12,967 nt of DNA from contig JAGBSL010000079.1 in the NCBI GenBank assembly GCA_017631875.1, positions 1 through 12,967 on the forward strand, given 5' to 3'. Positions 5,934 through 12,967 of this stretch are shown here, one piece after another. Origin of the DNA: Bacteroidales bacterium. Lineage in GTDB: Bacteria > Bacteroidota > Bacteroidia > Bacteroidales > UBA932. Both the position numbers and the translations under genes were made by a program. The notes under the pieces are model-generated. The model saw only the letters and a list, made by a program, of their open reading frames with translations, searched no databases and was not told the origin of the DNA. Each line of letters opens with the position of its first letter. The first letter of the stretch is position 1.

Positions 5934-7043
5934 ATGAAACTTAAAGCAACACTTCGTCTGGAGAACGGCATGGAATTCCACGGCTGGAGCTTCGGTAGCG
6001 CAGAAGCGGTAAGCGGAGAGGTGGTTTTCAACACCTCTATGGTCGGTTACCCTGAGCAGCTTACTGATGCGGCATACAGCGGACAGATCCTTTGCCTGAC
6101 CTATCCACTCATCGGCAACTATGGTGTACCTTCTGAGGAGCTCATAGCCGAGAAACTTTCCAAGAACCTCGAGTCTGACAAGATTCACCCTAAGGGACTC
6201 ATCGCATTTGATGTATGTGAGGATTATAGCAACTGGGAGGCGGAAAAGGGTCTCGAGCAGTGGATGAAGGAGCAGGGCCTCACAGGTATTTATGGCATAG
6301 ATACACGCGAGCTTACAAAGATCCTCAGGGATAAGGGTGCTATGAAGGGTGAGATTATTCCGGAAGGAGCAGCAAAGCCAGCAGAGGCAGCCAAGCCATC
6401 ACCAGCCGACGTATGCTGCAAGGAAGTGATCACATACCCTGCACAGCCAGCACAGGATGTAGAGAACATCAACGGAAGCAAAGCAGCAACCACAGCCGGC
6501 AAGAAGGTCGTTGTAGTTGACCTTGGAGTGAAGCACAGCATCATCCGCGGCCTGCTCGCAAGGGGAGCGGAAGTGATCAGAGTTCCATTTGACTATGACT
6601 TCACAACCTTCGAGTATGACGGTGTATACGTATCGAACGGTCCTGGATGCACATGCAACTGTGAGGCGACAGTGGAAATCCTCAAGAAGGCTCTCGCAGG
6701 CAACAAGCCGGTATTCGGTCAGGGCATGGGCTACCACCTCATGGCGAAGGCTGCAGGCTGCGAGCTCGTAAGACTGGCACATCCGCACAGAAGTGCAAAC
6801 CAGCCGGTACGTAAGGAGGGAACAAACCGCACATATATCACTTCGCAGAATACATACCGCGCAGTAAAGGCAGCGTCAATCCCTTCAGATTGGGAAGTTT
6901 ACTTCACAAACCTCAATGACGGAGCCATCGATGGCCTCCGCCATAAGACCAAGCCGTTCATCGGACTTAACTTCGCGCCTGAGGTTTGCGTAGGTTTGAC
7001 TGAGAACGTTACACCACTTGATGAATTTATTTCTAAATTGTAG
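5934..7043 (+). CDS. carA: Carbamoyl phosphate synthase small subunit with a degenerate glutaminase site
   Basis: CarA normally splits glutamine and channels ammonia to CarB. This 369-residue product keeps the CarA-specific N-terminal domain (GEVVFNTSMVGYPEQLTDAA at 28-47, LTYPLIGNYGV at 55-65, GIDTRELTKILR at 121-132) and the C-terminal class I amidotransferase fold (KVVVVDLGVKHSIIRGLL from 191, HRSANQPVR at 285-293, RHKTKPF at 336-342). The active site is lost. In place of GICxGxQ it has GQGMGYH (262-268), so the nucleophile position is Gly264. In place of FHPE it has FAPE (347-350), so the catalytic His is Ala348, while Glu350 remains. GPGDP is replaced by GPGCT, followed by CNC. A linker near 142-190 is rich in Ala, Pro and Lys. 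The frame is intact and codon use is like that of carB, so this is not random decay. It is probably a structural, glutamine-independent subunit (inference). Confidence 0.93.
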   Translation: MKLKATLRLENGMEFHGWSFGSAEAVSGEVVFNTSMVGYPEQLTDAAYSGQILCLTYPLIGNYGVPSEELIAEKLSKNLESDKIHPKGLIAFDVCEDYSNWEAEKGLEQWMKEQGLTGIYGIDTRELTKILRDKGAMKGEIIPEGAAKPAEAAKPSPADVCCKEVITYPAQPAQDVENINGSKAATTAGKKVVVVDLGVKHSIIRGLLARGAEVIRVPFDYDFTTFEYDGVYVSNGPGCTCNCEATVEILKKALAGNKPVFGQGMGYHLMAKAAGCELVRLAHPHRSANQPVRKEGTNRTYITSQNTYRAVKAASIPSDWEVYFTNLNDGAIDGLRHKTKPFIGLNFAPEVCVGLTENVTPLDEFISKL

Positions 7044-7078
7044 GAGATTGCCACGTCGCTTCGCTCCTCGCAATGACG
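7044..7078 (+). repeat. Dispersed palindromic (REP-like) element between carA and carB
   Basis: Immediately after the carA TAG, the 35 bp from GAGATTGCCACGTCGC to CTCGCAATGACG match a short dispersed repeat I know from many bacterial genomes, often read through as ...RRFAPRNDV. Its outer arms ATTGC (7047-7051) and GCAAT (7070-7074) are inverted, with an imperfect GC-rich inner part. It fills most of the 43-bp intercistronic gap, leaving 8 bp before the carB ATG. It probably forms a hairpin in the carAB mRNA. Copy number in this genome cannot be seen from the window. Confidence 0.65.
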
Positions 7079-7086
7079 TTAAAATT

Positions 7087-10000
7087 ATGATTGACAACAG
7101 CATAAAGAAAGTCCTCGTGCTCGGTTCGGGAGCACTCAAGATCGGTCAGGCCGGAGAGTTTGACTACTCAGGATCACAGGCCCTCAAGGCCCTCAAGGAG
7201 GAAGGCATCGAGACCATCCTCATCAACCCGAACATCGCGACTGTCCAGACATCTGAGCAGGTAGCAGACAAGGTATACTTCCTCCCCGTTACAGCATACT
7301 TTGTAGAGAAGGTAATCCAGAAGGAAGCTCCTCAGGGCATTCTCCTCGCATTCGGTGGCCAGACAGCACTTAACTGCGGTGTGGACCTCTATGAGGCAGG
7401 CATCCTCGAGAAATATAATGTAAAGGTACTCGGAACTCCAGTCCAGGCAATCATGGACACTGAGGACCGTGAGTTCTTCAATGCGAAGCTCGCAGAGATC
7501 AACGTGAAGACAATCAAGTCACACGCTGTGGAGACTGTAGAGGCTGCAAAAGAGGCAGCTAAGGAACTCGGCTATCCGGTTATCGTTCGTGCAGCATACG
7601 CACTCGGCGGACTCGGTTCAGGCTTCTGTAATAATGAAGAAGAACTCGTTACCCTTTGCGAAAGCTCATTCTCATTCTCTCCTCAGGTGCTCGTGGAGAA
7701 GTCTCTCAAGGGCTGGAAGGAGATCGAGTATGAGGTGATGCGTGACCGTTATGACAACTGCATCGCGATCTGTAACATGGAGAACTTCGACCCTCTCGGA
7801 ATCCATACCGGTGAGTCTATCGTTGTTGCCCCAACACAGACACTCAGCGCCAAGGAGTGCCAGTTCCTCCACGACCTCGCAATCAAGATGGTGCGCCATA
7901 TCGGCATCGTGGGTGAGTGTAACGTACAGTACGCATACGACACAGATTCTATGGAGTACTATGTGATCGAGATGAACGCTCGTCTGAGCCGTTCTTCAGC
8001 CCTCGCTTCAAAGGCTACGGGATTTCCGATCGCATTCGTTGCAGCCAAGATCGGTCTCGGTTACGGTCTCTTCGACATCAAGAACTCTGTGACCAAGCAG
8101 ACTCCTGCATTCTTCGAGCCTGCACTTGACTATGTCGTGGCTAAGATCCCACGCTGGGACCTTTCTAAGTTCACAGGCGTATCACGCAAGATCGGTTCTT
8201 CAATGAAGTCAGTTGGAGAGGTGATGTCACTCGGACGTAACTTCGAGGAGATCATCCAGAAGGGTCTCCGTATGATCGGCCAGGGTGCCAACGGATTCGT
8301 CGGTAACAAGGAGATCAAGGTTGATAACATCGACGAGGCGCTCCACGAGCCTACTGACAACCGTATCTTCGTGATCAGCAAGGCAATGCAAGCCGGCTAC
8401 ACTGTAGACCAGATCCACGACCTCACAAAGATCGACAAGTGGTTCCTTAACAAGCTCATGGGTATCGTGAATACTCATAAGGAGATGCAGCAGTACGACA
8501 ACTGCGAGCAGATGCCTCTCGACCTCCTCAAGAAGGCTAAGGTTCAGGGATTCTCTGACGTTCAGGTTGCCAACGCATTATATAAAGGTATGGATACAGA
8601 GATGGCTGAGGACATCGTCCGCGCCTTCCGTAAGTCTAAGGGCATCGTACCATGCGTGAAGCAGATCGATACCCTTGCGGCTGACTATCCTGCAGCGACA
8701 AACTACCTCTATCTTACTTACGGTGGAAACTTCAACGACGTCAAGTATCAGCACGATAAGAATTCAGTGATCGTTCTCGGATCAGGTGCATACCGCATCG
8801 GTTCTTCAGTAGAGTTCGACTGGTGTTCTGTCAACGCTCTCCAGACAATCCGCAACCAGGGATACAGGGGAGTCATGATCAACTACAACCCTGAGACTGT
8901 ATCGACTGACTATGATATGTGTGACCGTCTGTATTTCGACGAGCTCACATTCGAGCGTGTGATGGATATTCATGACCTTGAGAACCCTCACGGAACAGTG
9001 GTATCAGTGGGAGGTCAGATTCCTAACAACCTCGCACTCCGTCTCGACCAGAACAAGGTCAACATCCTCGGTACAAAGGCGACTTCGATCGACAAGGCAG
9101 AGGACCGTCACAAGTTCTCATCTATCGTTGATGCCCTCGGTATCGACCAGCCGAAGTGGAAGGAACTTACAAACTTCGACGAGGTGGATCAGTTCATCGA
9201 GCAGGTCGGTTTCCCTGTACTCGTTCGTCCTTCATACGTGCTTTCAGGTGCGGCGATGAACGTATGCTACAATCACGAGGAGCTTCGCAACTTCCTTGGT
9301 CTCGCGGCGGAAGTGTCTGAGAAACACCCTGTTGTGATGTCTGAGTTCATGCAGCGCTGCAAGGAGATCGAGTTCGATGCGGTAGCAGATGGCGGTGAGG
9401 TAATCGCTTACGCAATCTCAGAGCACGTGGAGTTCGCAGGAGTACACTCCGGTGATGCTACAATCCAGTTCCCTCCACAGAAGCTTTATGTAGAGACAGT
9501 CCGCCGAATCAAGAAGATCGCAAAGAAGGTCGCTGCAGCTCTCGAGATCACAGGACCGTTCAACATGCAGTTCCTTGCAAAGGACAACTATATTAAGGTG
9601 ATTGAGTGTAATCTCCGTGCTTCACGAAGCTTCCCATTCGTATCGAAGGTCCTTAAGATCAACATGATCGAGCTTGCAACCAAGGCGATGCTCGGCCTCA
9701 AGCCAGCCGCTCCACGTAAGTCAGCGTTCGACCTTGATTATGTTGGTATCAAGTCTTCGCAGTTCTCGTTTTCACGTCTCCAGCAGGCAGACCCTGTTCT
9801 CGGTGTCGATATGCACTCGACAGGTGAGGTAGGATGTCTCGGTGACGACTTCAATGAGGCGCTTCTTAACTCGATGCTCTCGGTCGGATATGAGATCCCT
9901 AAGAAGAACATCCTTATCTCTTCTGGAAACCCACTCCAGAAGGCTGACCTCCTTAATGCATGTAAGCTTCTCCACGAAAGAGGATACAAGCTCTACGGTA

Positions 10001-10323
10001 CTGAGGGTTCAGCGAAGTACCTCTCGGAGAACGGCGTTCCTACTGAGCGCGTGATCTGGCCTAATGAGGCACAGGATCCTGAGCTTGCCGGCAAGTACAA
10101 GCAGGCGATGGAGATGCTCGCCAACAAGGAACTCGACCTGGTGATCAACATCCCTAAGAACTTCTCTCACAAGGAGCTCACAAACGGATACTACGTTCGC
10201 CGTGCAGCTGTCGACTACAATATCCCTCTGATCACAAATGCACGTCTGGCAACAGCCTTCATCCGTGCATTCTGCGCAATGTCGATCGACGACATCCAGA
10301 TCAAGAGCTGGGATCAGTATTAA
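7087..10323 (+). CDS. carB: Carbamoyl phosphate synthase large subunit
   Basis: CarB makes carbamoyl phosphate from bicarbonate, ammonia and two ATP, for pyrimidines and arginine. From the ATG at 7087 it has 1078 residues, against 1073 in E. coli, and starts with KKVLVLGSGALKIGQAGEFD. The in-frame ATG at 7018 would add 23 residues that read through the repeat and the end of carA, so it is rejected. Seen: the first ATP-grasp half with RAAYALGGLGSGF from residue 168 and IEMNARLSRSSALASKATG; an oligomerisation region; the second half with VVLGSGAYRIGSSVEFDW and RPSYVLSGAAM from residue 714; and a methylglyoxal-synthase-like regulatory domain from about 941. The sequence is of the eukaryote-like (CAD/CPS1-type) form usual in Bacteroidota. 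I see no broken catalytic motif. Codon use is strongly biased (CTC, ATC, AAG, GAG), suggesting high expression. It is co-transcribed with carA. Confidence 0.97.
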   Translation: MIDNSIKKVLVLGSGALKIGQAGEFDYSGSQALKALKEEGIETILINPNIATVQTSEQVADKVYFLPVTAYFVEKVIQKEAPQGILLAFGGQTALNCGVDLYEAGILEKYNVKVLGTPVQAIMDTEDREFFNAKLAEINVKTIKSHAVETVEAAKEAAKELGYPVIVRAAYALGGLGSGFCNNEEELVTLCESSFSFSPQVLVEKSLKGWKEIEYEVMRDRYDNCIAICNMENFDPLGIHTGESIVVAPTQTLSAKECQFLHDLAIKMVRHIGIVGECNVQYAYDTDSMEYYVIEMNARLSRSSALASKATGFPIAFVAAKIGLGYGLFDIKNSVTKQTPAFFEPALDYVVAKIPRWDLSKFTGVSRKIGSSMKSVGEVMSLGRNFEEIIQKGLRMIGQGANGFVGNKEIKVDNIDEALHEPTDNRIFVISKAMQAGYTVDQIHDLTKIDKWFLNKLMGIVNTHKEMQQYDNCEQMPLDLLKKAKVQGFSDVQVANALYKGMDTEMAEDIVRAFRKSKGIVPCVKQIDTLAADYPAATNYLYLTYGGNFNDVKYQHDKNSVIVLGSGAYRIGSSVEFDWCSVNALQTIRNQGYRGVMINYNPETVSTDYDMCDRLYFDELTFERVMDIHDLENPHGTVVSVGGQIPNNLALRLDQNKVNILGTKATSIDKAEDRHKFSSIVDALGIDQPKWKELTNFDEVDQFIEQVGFPVLVRPSYVLSGAAMNVCYNHEELRNFLGLAAEVSEKHPVVMSEFMQRCKEIEFDAVADGGEVIAYAISEHVEFAGVHSGDATIQFPPQKLYVETVRRIKKIAKKVAAALEITGPFNMQFLAKDNYIKVIECNLRASRSFPFVSKVLKINMIELATKAMLGLKPAAPRKSAFDLDYVGIKSSQFSFSRLQQADPVLGVDMHSTGEVGCLGDDFNEALLNSMLSVGYEIPKKNILISSGNPLQKADLLNACKLLHERGYKLYGTEGSAKYLSENGVPTERVIWPNEAQDPELAGKYKQAMEMLANKELDLVINIPKNFSHKELTNGYYVRRAAVDYNIPLITNARLATAFIRAFCAMSIDDIQIKSWDQY

Positions 10324-10386
10324 TAGGTAATAACATTATTTTCTATAATTCGTATATATAGGAAACAAATTTAATATAGTTATATC

Positions 10387-11379
10387 ATGAAAAAGCTAGG
10401 AATCATCGCTATTGTAGCGTCATTATTCATCTTATCATCTTGCGGTACGCAAAAGGCTATGAACCAGATGATGCAGCAGATGCAGCAGCAACAGTTGCAG
10501 ATGAATCAGTTGCAGCAGGCTAACCAGCAGCTGTACATGCAGCAGCAGCAATATCAGCAGCAGGCTCAGCAGCAGCAGATGCAGAACCAGTATCAGCAGA
10601 ATCGCTATCAGAACATGCAGGGCCAGTATCAGCAGGCACAGCAGTTTAACCAGCAGCAGTTTGCTCAGGATGTTCTCCGTATGGAGCAGCAGAAGATGGC
10701 AAATGAAAATCCTTGTCAGTATCTTTCTATGATGTGGGATAACGATATCAGAGGTTATGGTGAGGCAACAGGTTTCGATGAAGAGGCAGCCTATGCGCAG
10801 GCCCGTGTAAATGCAGAAAATGAACTCAATGCTATAATGAATCTTTGGGCTTCAGATTTCAGCAGGAGGACAAACCTTGCAGTCAGCAAGAATGCATCTC
10901 AGACACAGGAAAGGGTTTTCCAGCAAGACCAGATACGTTTCTCGGAAGGCGACCTCAGAGGTGTGAAGATACTTCTGGTAAAATATGAGAAAGGGTCTGC
11001 CGGTGTTGTCTGCAGAGTGTGCGCGTCGCTTGACGTAAATGCAGCGACTAATGCTCTTCTCTCGCAGGCGGAAGTACAAGGTGCAATTGATAATGCCGAG
11101 AGATTCCGTGAAGAAGCTGACAAGGCAAGAGAAGAAATCAGACTGATGAGAACAGGTACAAATGCTGAATTGCAGAGACAGCAGGCACAGCAGAACATGC
11201 AGATGCAGATGAATGACCAGCAGTTCCAGCAGAATCAGCAGAGCATTCAGCAGCAGCAGAATTATAACCTTCAGCAGGATCAGCAATACTACAACTATCA
11301 GCTCCAGCAGAATCAGCAGAATAACATGTACAATCAGCAGCAGCAGTATTTCCCTCCTGCACAGCAGTACCAGTACTAA
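10387..11379 (+). CDS. Glutamine-rich lipoprotein with a central LPP20-like segment
   Basis: The 330-residue product begins with a lipoprotein signal peptide (KKLGIIAIVASLFI) and lipobox LSSC, with lipidation expected at Cys19. Residues 22-102 are about half Gln, mixed with Met, Asn and Tyr. Residues about 105-230 form a folded-looking part: RGYGEATGFDEEAAYAQARV (122-141) resembles the start of LPP20-type domains, followed by KILLVKYEKGSAGVVCRVCA (194-213). A charged helix (about 232-255) leads to a second Gln/Asn/Tyr-rich tail (262-330) ending PAQQYQY. The mature N-terminus (CGTQK) lacks the acidic surface-export signal known in Bacteroidota, so a periplasm-facing location is likely. The function is unknown; the tails look disordered and may bind proteins or the wall. 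It starts 63 bp after carB and is followed by a strong terminator. Confidence 0.85.
   Translation: MKKLGIIAIVASLFILSSCGTQKAMNQMMQQMQQQQLQMNQLQQANQQLYMQQQQYQQQAQQQQMQNQYQQNRYQNMQGQYQQAQQFNQQQFAQDVLRMEQQKMANENPCQYLSMMWDNDIRGYGEATGFDEEAAYAQARVNAENELNAIMNLWASDFSRRTNLAVSKNASQTQERVFQQDQIRFSEGDLRGVKILLVKYEKGSAGVVCRVCASLDVNAATNALLSQAEVQGAIDNAERFREEADKAREEIRLMRTGTNAELQRQQAQQNMQMQMNDQQFQQNQQSIQQQQNYNLQQDQQYYNYQLQQNQQNNMYNQQQQYFPPAQQYQY
10450..10692 (+). repeat. CAG-rich low-complexity tract coding for the N-terminal Gln region
   Basis: CAG codons, alone or in runs, dominate this stretch with interspersed ATG, AAC and TAT. It encodes residues 22-102 of the lipoprotein, with 42 Gln in 81 residues. Nearly all Gln codons are CAG rather than CAA, so strand slippage could change its length between strains. 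Confidence 0.7.
11170..11376 (+). repeat. CAG-rich low-complexity tract coding for the C-terminal Gln/Tyr region
   Basis: This second CAG-dominated stretch encodes residues 262-330 of the same lipoprotein, with more Asn and Tyr than the first tract. The two tracts flank the folded centre and may have grown by the same slippage process. Confidence 0.65.
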
Positions 11380-11406
11380 TTTAAAACTGAAATTTATATA
11401 AAAAAT

Positions 11407-11447
11407 ATGTCTGGCAGCATTGTCTGCCAGACATGATTGTTTTATTT
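11407..11447 (+). terminator. Rho-independent terminator after the Gln-rich lipoprotein gene
   Basis: ATGTCTGGCAG (11407-11417) and CTGCCAGACAT (11424-11434) form a perfect 11-bp stem with the loop CATTGT. The T-rich tail GATTGTTTTATTT follows. It lies 28 bp after the lipoprotein stop codon. Confidence 0.8.
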
Positions 11448-11459
11448 AATTGAATAGTA

Positions 11460-12338
11460 ATGGTTTACAGAAAGTTTATATACACATTGTTGGTTCTGAT
11501 TCTCTCAGTTTTGTCTGTCTCTTCCTTTGCGGCAGACAGATCGGAAAGGCTCAAACCTAAGTGGCTTACCCACTCATTGCCACAGAGTAAATCGGGTACA
11601 TATTTCTTCATTACTACTTATGGTGTCGGAAATTCAATCGAAGCGTCACGTAAAGCCACCTTCATCAATCTTTCCGATAAACTTGAAAGGGAGCATGGCA
11701 TGGTGATCAATATCGATTTTCACCAGGTTTCGAAAAACGTTACGACCACTACCGGTTCGACAGGAAGTCGTGAATCGGAAATCGAGCTCCATGCAATAGA
11801 AAGAGGCAAGCGCATAAATATTGTCTGCAGGGCGATCGATGAATGGTGGGAATACAGGAATGGAAAATATGATTGCTATATATTATATGCTGTGAGCAAC
11901 GGTACTTTCCATGCTGGAAGTAATGCGGACAACATCAAAGTGACTGCGAAATATCCAGCGGCCGGATTCCTGTCACTGATTCCAAGTGCCGGACAGTTCC
12001 ATAAGGGAGATAAGCTGAAGGGTGGTTTCATTCTTGGAGCTGAAATCATTGCTGCCGGCGGTATTCTCATCTGTGAGGATACCAGAGCCAATTATATCAA
12101 GAAGATGCATGAGCAGCCAAGATATGCGGCTGAGTATAATTCACTTGCTGCCAAATGGGCTTCGGGAAGAAATATCTGCATCGGAGCAGCCGCTGCGATA
12201 TACGCATATAATCTCATAGATGCCTTCGCTGCCGAGGGAGCAAAAAAAATTGTGATCAAGCGTAATCCCGTATATTTCCAAGCTGTGCCGTATGCTGATA
12301 GCCGATCAGTAGGAATGGGCCTGACATTTCAGTTTTAA
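11460..12338 (+). CDS. Secreted or membrane protein with LPP20-like segment and DUF5683-like helices
   Basis: The 292-residue product has a signal peptide (hydrophobic 7-24, likely cleaved at SFA-AD). Residues about 45-145 include YFFITTYGVGNSIEASRKAT (48-67) and later ERGKRINIVCRAIDEWWE, a pattern like that of the LPP20-like part of the preceding lipoprotein. AAGFLSLIPSAGQFHKGDKL (167-186) followed by the hydrophobic stretch 189-205 resembles the start of DUF5683-type membrane regions of Bacteroidota, and a second hydrophobic helix lies at 238-256. It probably sits in the cell envelope; the function is unknown. The ATG at 11460 is the first in frame after the terminator. No clear TAnnTTTG promoter lies in the short gap, so its transcription start, or read-through from upstream, is undecided. 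Confidence 0.8.
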   Translation: MVYRKFIYTLLVLILSVLSVSSFAADRSERLKPKWLTHSLPQSKSGTYFFITTYGVGNSIEASRKATFINLSDKLEREHGMVINIDFHQVSKNVTTTTGSTGSRESEIELHAIERGKRINIVCRAIDEWWEYRNGKYDCYILYAVSNGTFHAGSNADNIKVTAKYPAAGFLSLIPSAGQFHKGDKLKGGFILGAEIIAAGGILICEDTRANYIKKMHEQPRYAAEYNSLAAKWASGRNICIGAAAAIYAYNLIDAFAAEGAKKIVIKRNPVYFQAVPYADSRSVGMGLTFQF

Positions 12339-12346
12339 TTGATAAT

Positions 12347-12967
12347 ATGAAGAATATGTTCTTTTATATTCTATCTGTGTTGGCAATATCTGCCTGCGCA
12401 AACGATATTGTTGAGCTAAACGGTGGCATCACAGGAAGAGTTTCTGATGCCAATGATGGACGTGGCCTCTCAAACTGTCAGGTTGTCGTTAACCCTGGCT
12501 CAAGGTCACTTATTACAAATTCTGACGGCTCATATGAGTTTCGTGATCTGGAGCCTGCTTATTATACCCTTACCTTTGTAAAGGCCGGTTACGAGGAGAA
12601 GAAGCATGATATTGAGGTCATTGCAGGACAAATGGCCCATGGTGACATTCTTTTGACACCTAAATCTGCATTTGCCATGTCGCAGATGGAGATTGATTTC
12701 GGAGACCTGGAGACAAGCCGCGTACTTTACTTCTATAACAATACCGATGAAGGATGCTCGTATGAAATCAAGAACATTCCCTCATGGCTGAGCATGAGTA
12801 ATACCAGCGGATCAGTCTCGCCGGGAGGACAGATTGCGGTCTCCGCAACTGCGAACAGGGATAACCTGTCATACGGTACTCACTCTCAGGTTATGACAGT
12901 CACCTATTCAGGAAAGACCTCGGGTAATGCCATTTTGACTGCAAGAATCGAAAAGGTGCAGATCTCA
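12347..12967 (+). CDS. Lipoprotein with carboxypeptidase-regulatory-like and BACON-like domains (cut by window edge)
   Basis: The first 207 residues are present and the frame is open to the edge. MKNMFFYILSVLAISAC is a lipoprotein signal with lipidation expected at Cys17. Residues about 26-104 form a carboxypeptidase-regulatory-like beta-sandwich: GGITGRVSDANDGRGLSNCQ, then the SDGSYEFRDL turn and LTFVKAGYEEKK. Residues about 112-190 fit a BACON-like domain: MEIDFGDLETSRVLYFYN, IPSWLSMSNTSGSV and MTVTYSG. Such domain strings are common in outer-membrane or surface proteins of Bacteroidota, often tied to glycan or protein binding. The catalytic or binding part, if any, lies outside. The start is 8 bp after the preceding stop, so the two genes are likely co-transcribed. 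Confidence 0.85.
   Translation, partial: MKNMFFYILSVLAISACANDIVELNGGITGRVSDANDGRGLSNCQVVVNPGSRSLITNSDGSYEFRDLEPAYYTLTFVKAGYEEKKHDIEVIAGQMAHGDILLTPKSAFAMSQMEIDFGDLETSRVLYFYNNTDEGCSYEIKNIPSWLSMSNTSGSVSPGGQIAVSATANRDNLSYGTHSQVMTVTYSGKTSGNAILTARIEKVQIS

Noticed and set aside
7018..7086. Upstream in-frame ATG extending CarB by 23 residues
   Set aside because: The extension is a read-through of the carA end and the palindromic repeat; the ATG at 7087 gives the normal CarB start and length.
10852..11362. Long minus-strand open frames opposite the lipoprotein gene
   Set aside because: They are shadows of the CAG-rich coding strand, rich in Leu/Ala/Ser by composition, with no independent support.

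Overview
The window looks like a chromosomal segment of a Bacteroidales bacterium (phylum Bacteroidota). The support is: several promoter candidates of the Bacteroidota type (-7 box TAnnTTTG, -33 box near TTG), few Shine-Dalgarno sequences, a BACON plus carboxypeptidase-regulatory-like lipoprotein, a RhuM-Fic protein, a protein with a membrane region of DUF5683 type, and a CarB of the phylum's eukaryote-like type. I cannot place the family or genus from sequence alone.

Left part (1-4200) is AT-rich and accessory in character. It holds the start of a MerR-type regulator reading off the left edge. Divergent to it is a tight three-gene unit: an unrecognised 140-residue protein, a RhuM-Fic/Doc fusion and a calcineurin-like metallophosphoesterase, with gaps of 10 and 4 bp. 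After about 430 bp without a convincing gene come a four-CxxC zinc-finger-like protein and a short cysteine-rich reading frame broken by an in-frame TGA. A hairpin near 4070-4111 probably ends transcription between this side and the convergent mnmE.

Middle part (4200-10323) is core metabolism. mnmE (tRNA wobble-uridine modification GTPase) reads leftwards. carA and carB (carbamoyl phosphate synthetase, feeding pyrimidines and arginine) read rightwards. The mnmE and carA promoter candidates lie on top of each other on opposite strands. carA has a leader of about 210 nt containing a possible 35-codon reading frame. A dispersed palindromic repeat sits in the carA-carB gap.

The most unusual feature is CarA. 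Its fold is kept, but the class I glutaminase site is gone: the nucleophile Cys is Gly264 and the catalytic His is Ala348, with further changes in the surrounding motifs. CarB is full length and looks intact. The simplest reading is a bacterial CarAB that runs on free ammonia with a pseudo-glutaminase subunit, parallel to mitochondrial CPS1. This is inference and needs comparison with relatives and a check for a second carA.

Right part (10387-12967) is a cell-envelope cluster: a glutamine-rich lipoprotein, a strong terminator hairpin, a secreted/membrane protein with a similar LPP20-like segment and two hydrophobic helices, and the first 207 residues of a lipoprotein with a carboxypeptidase-regulatory-like domain and a BACON-like domain, cut by the window edge. 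No rRNA, tRNA, CRISPR array or insertion sequence was seen.
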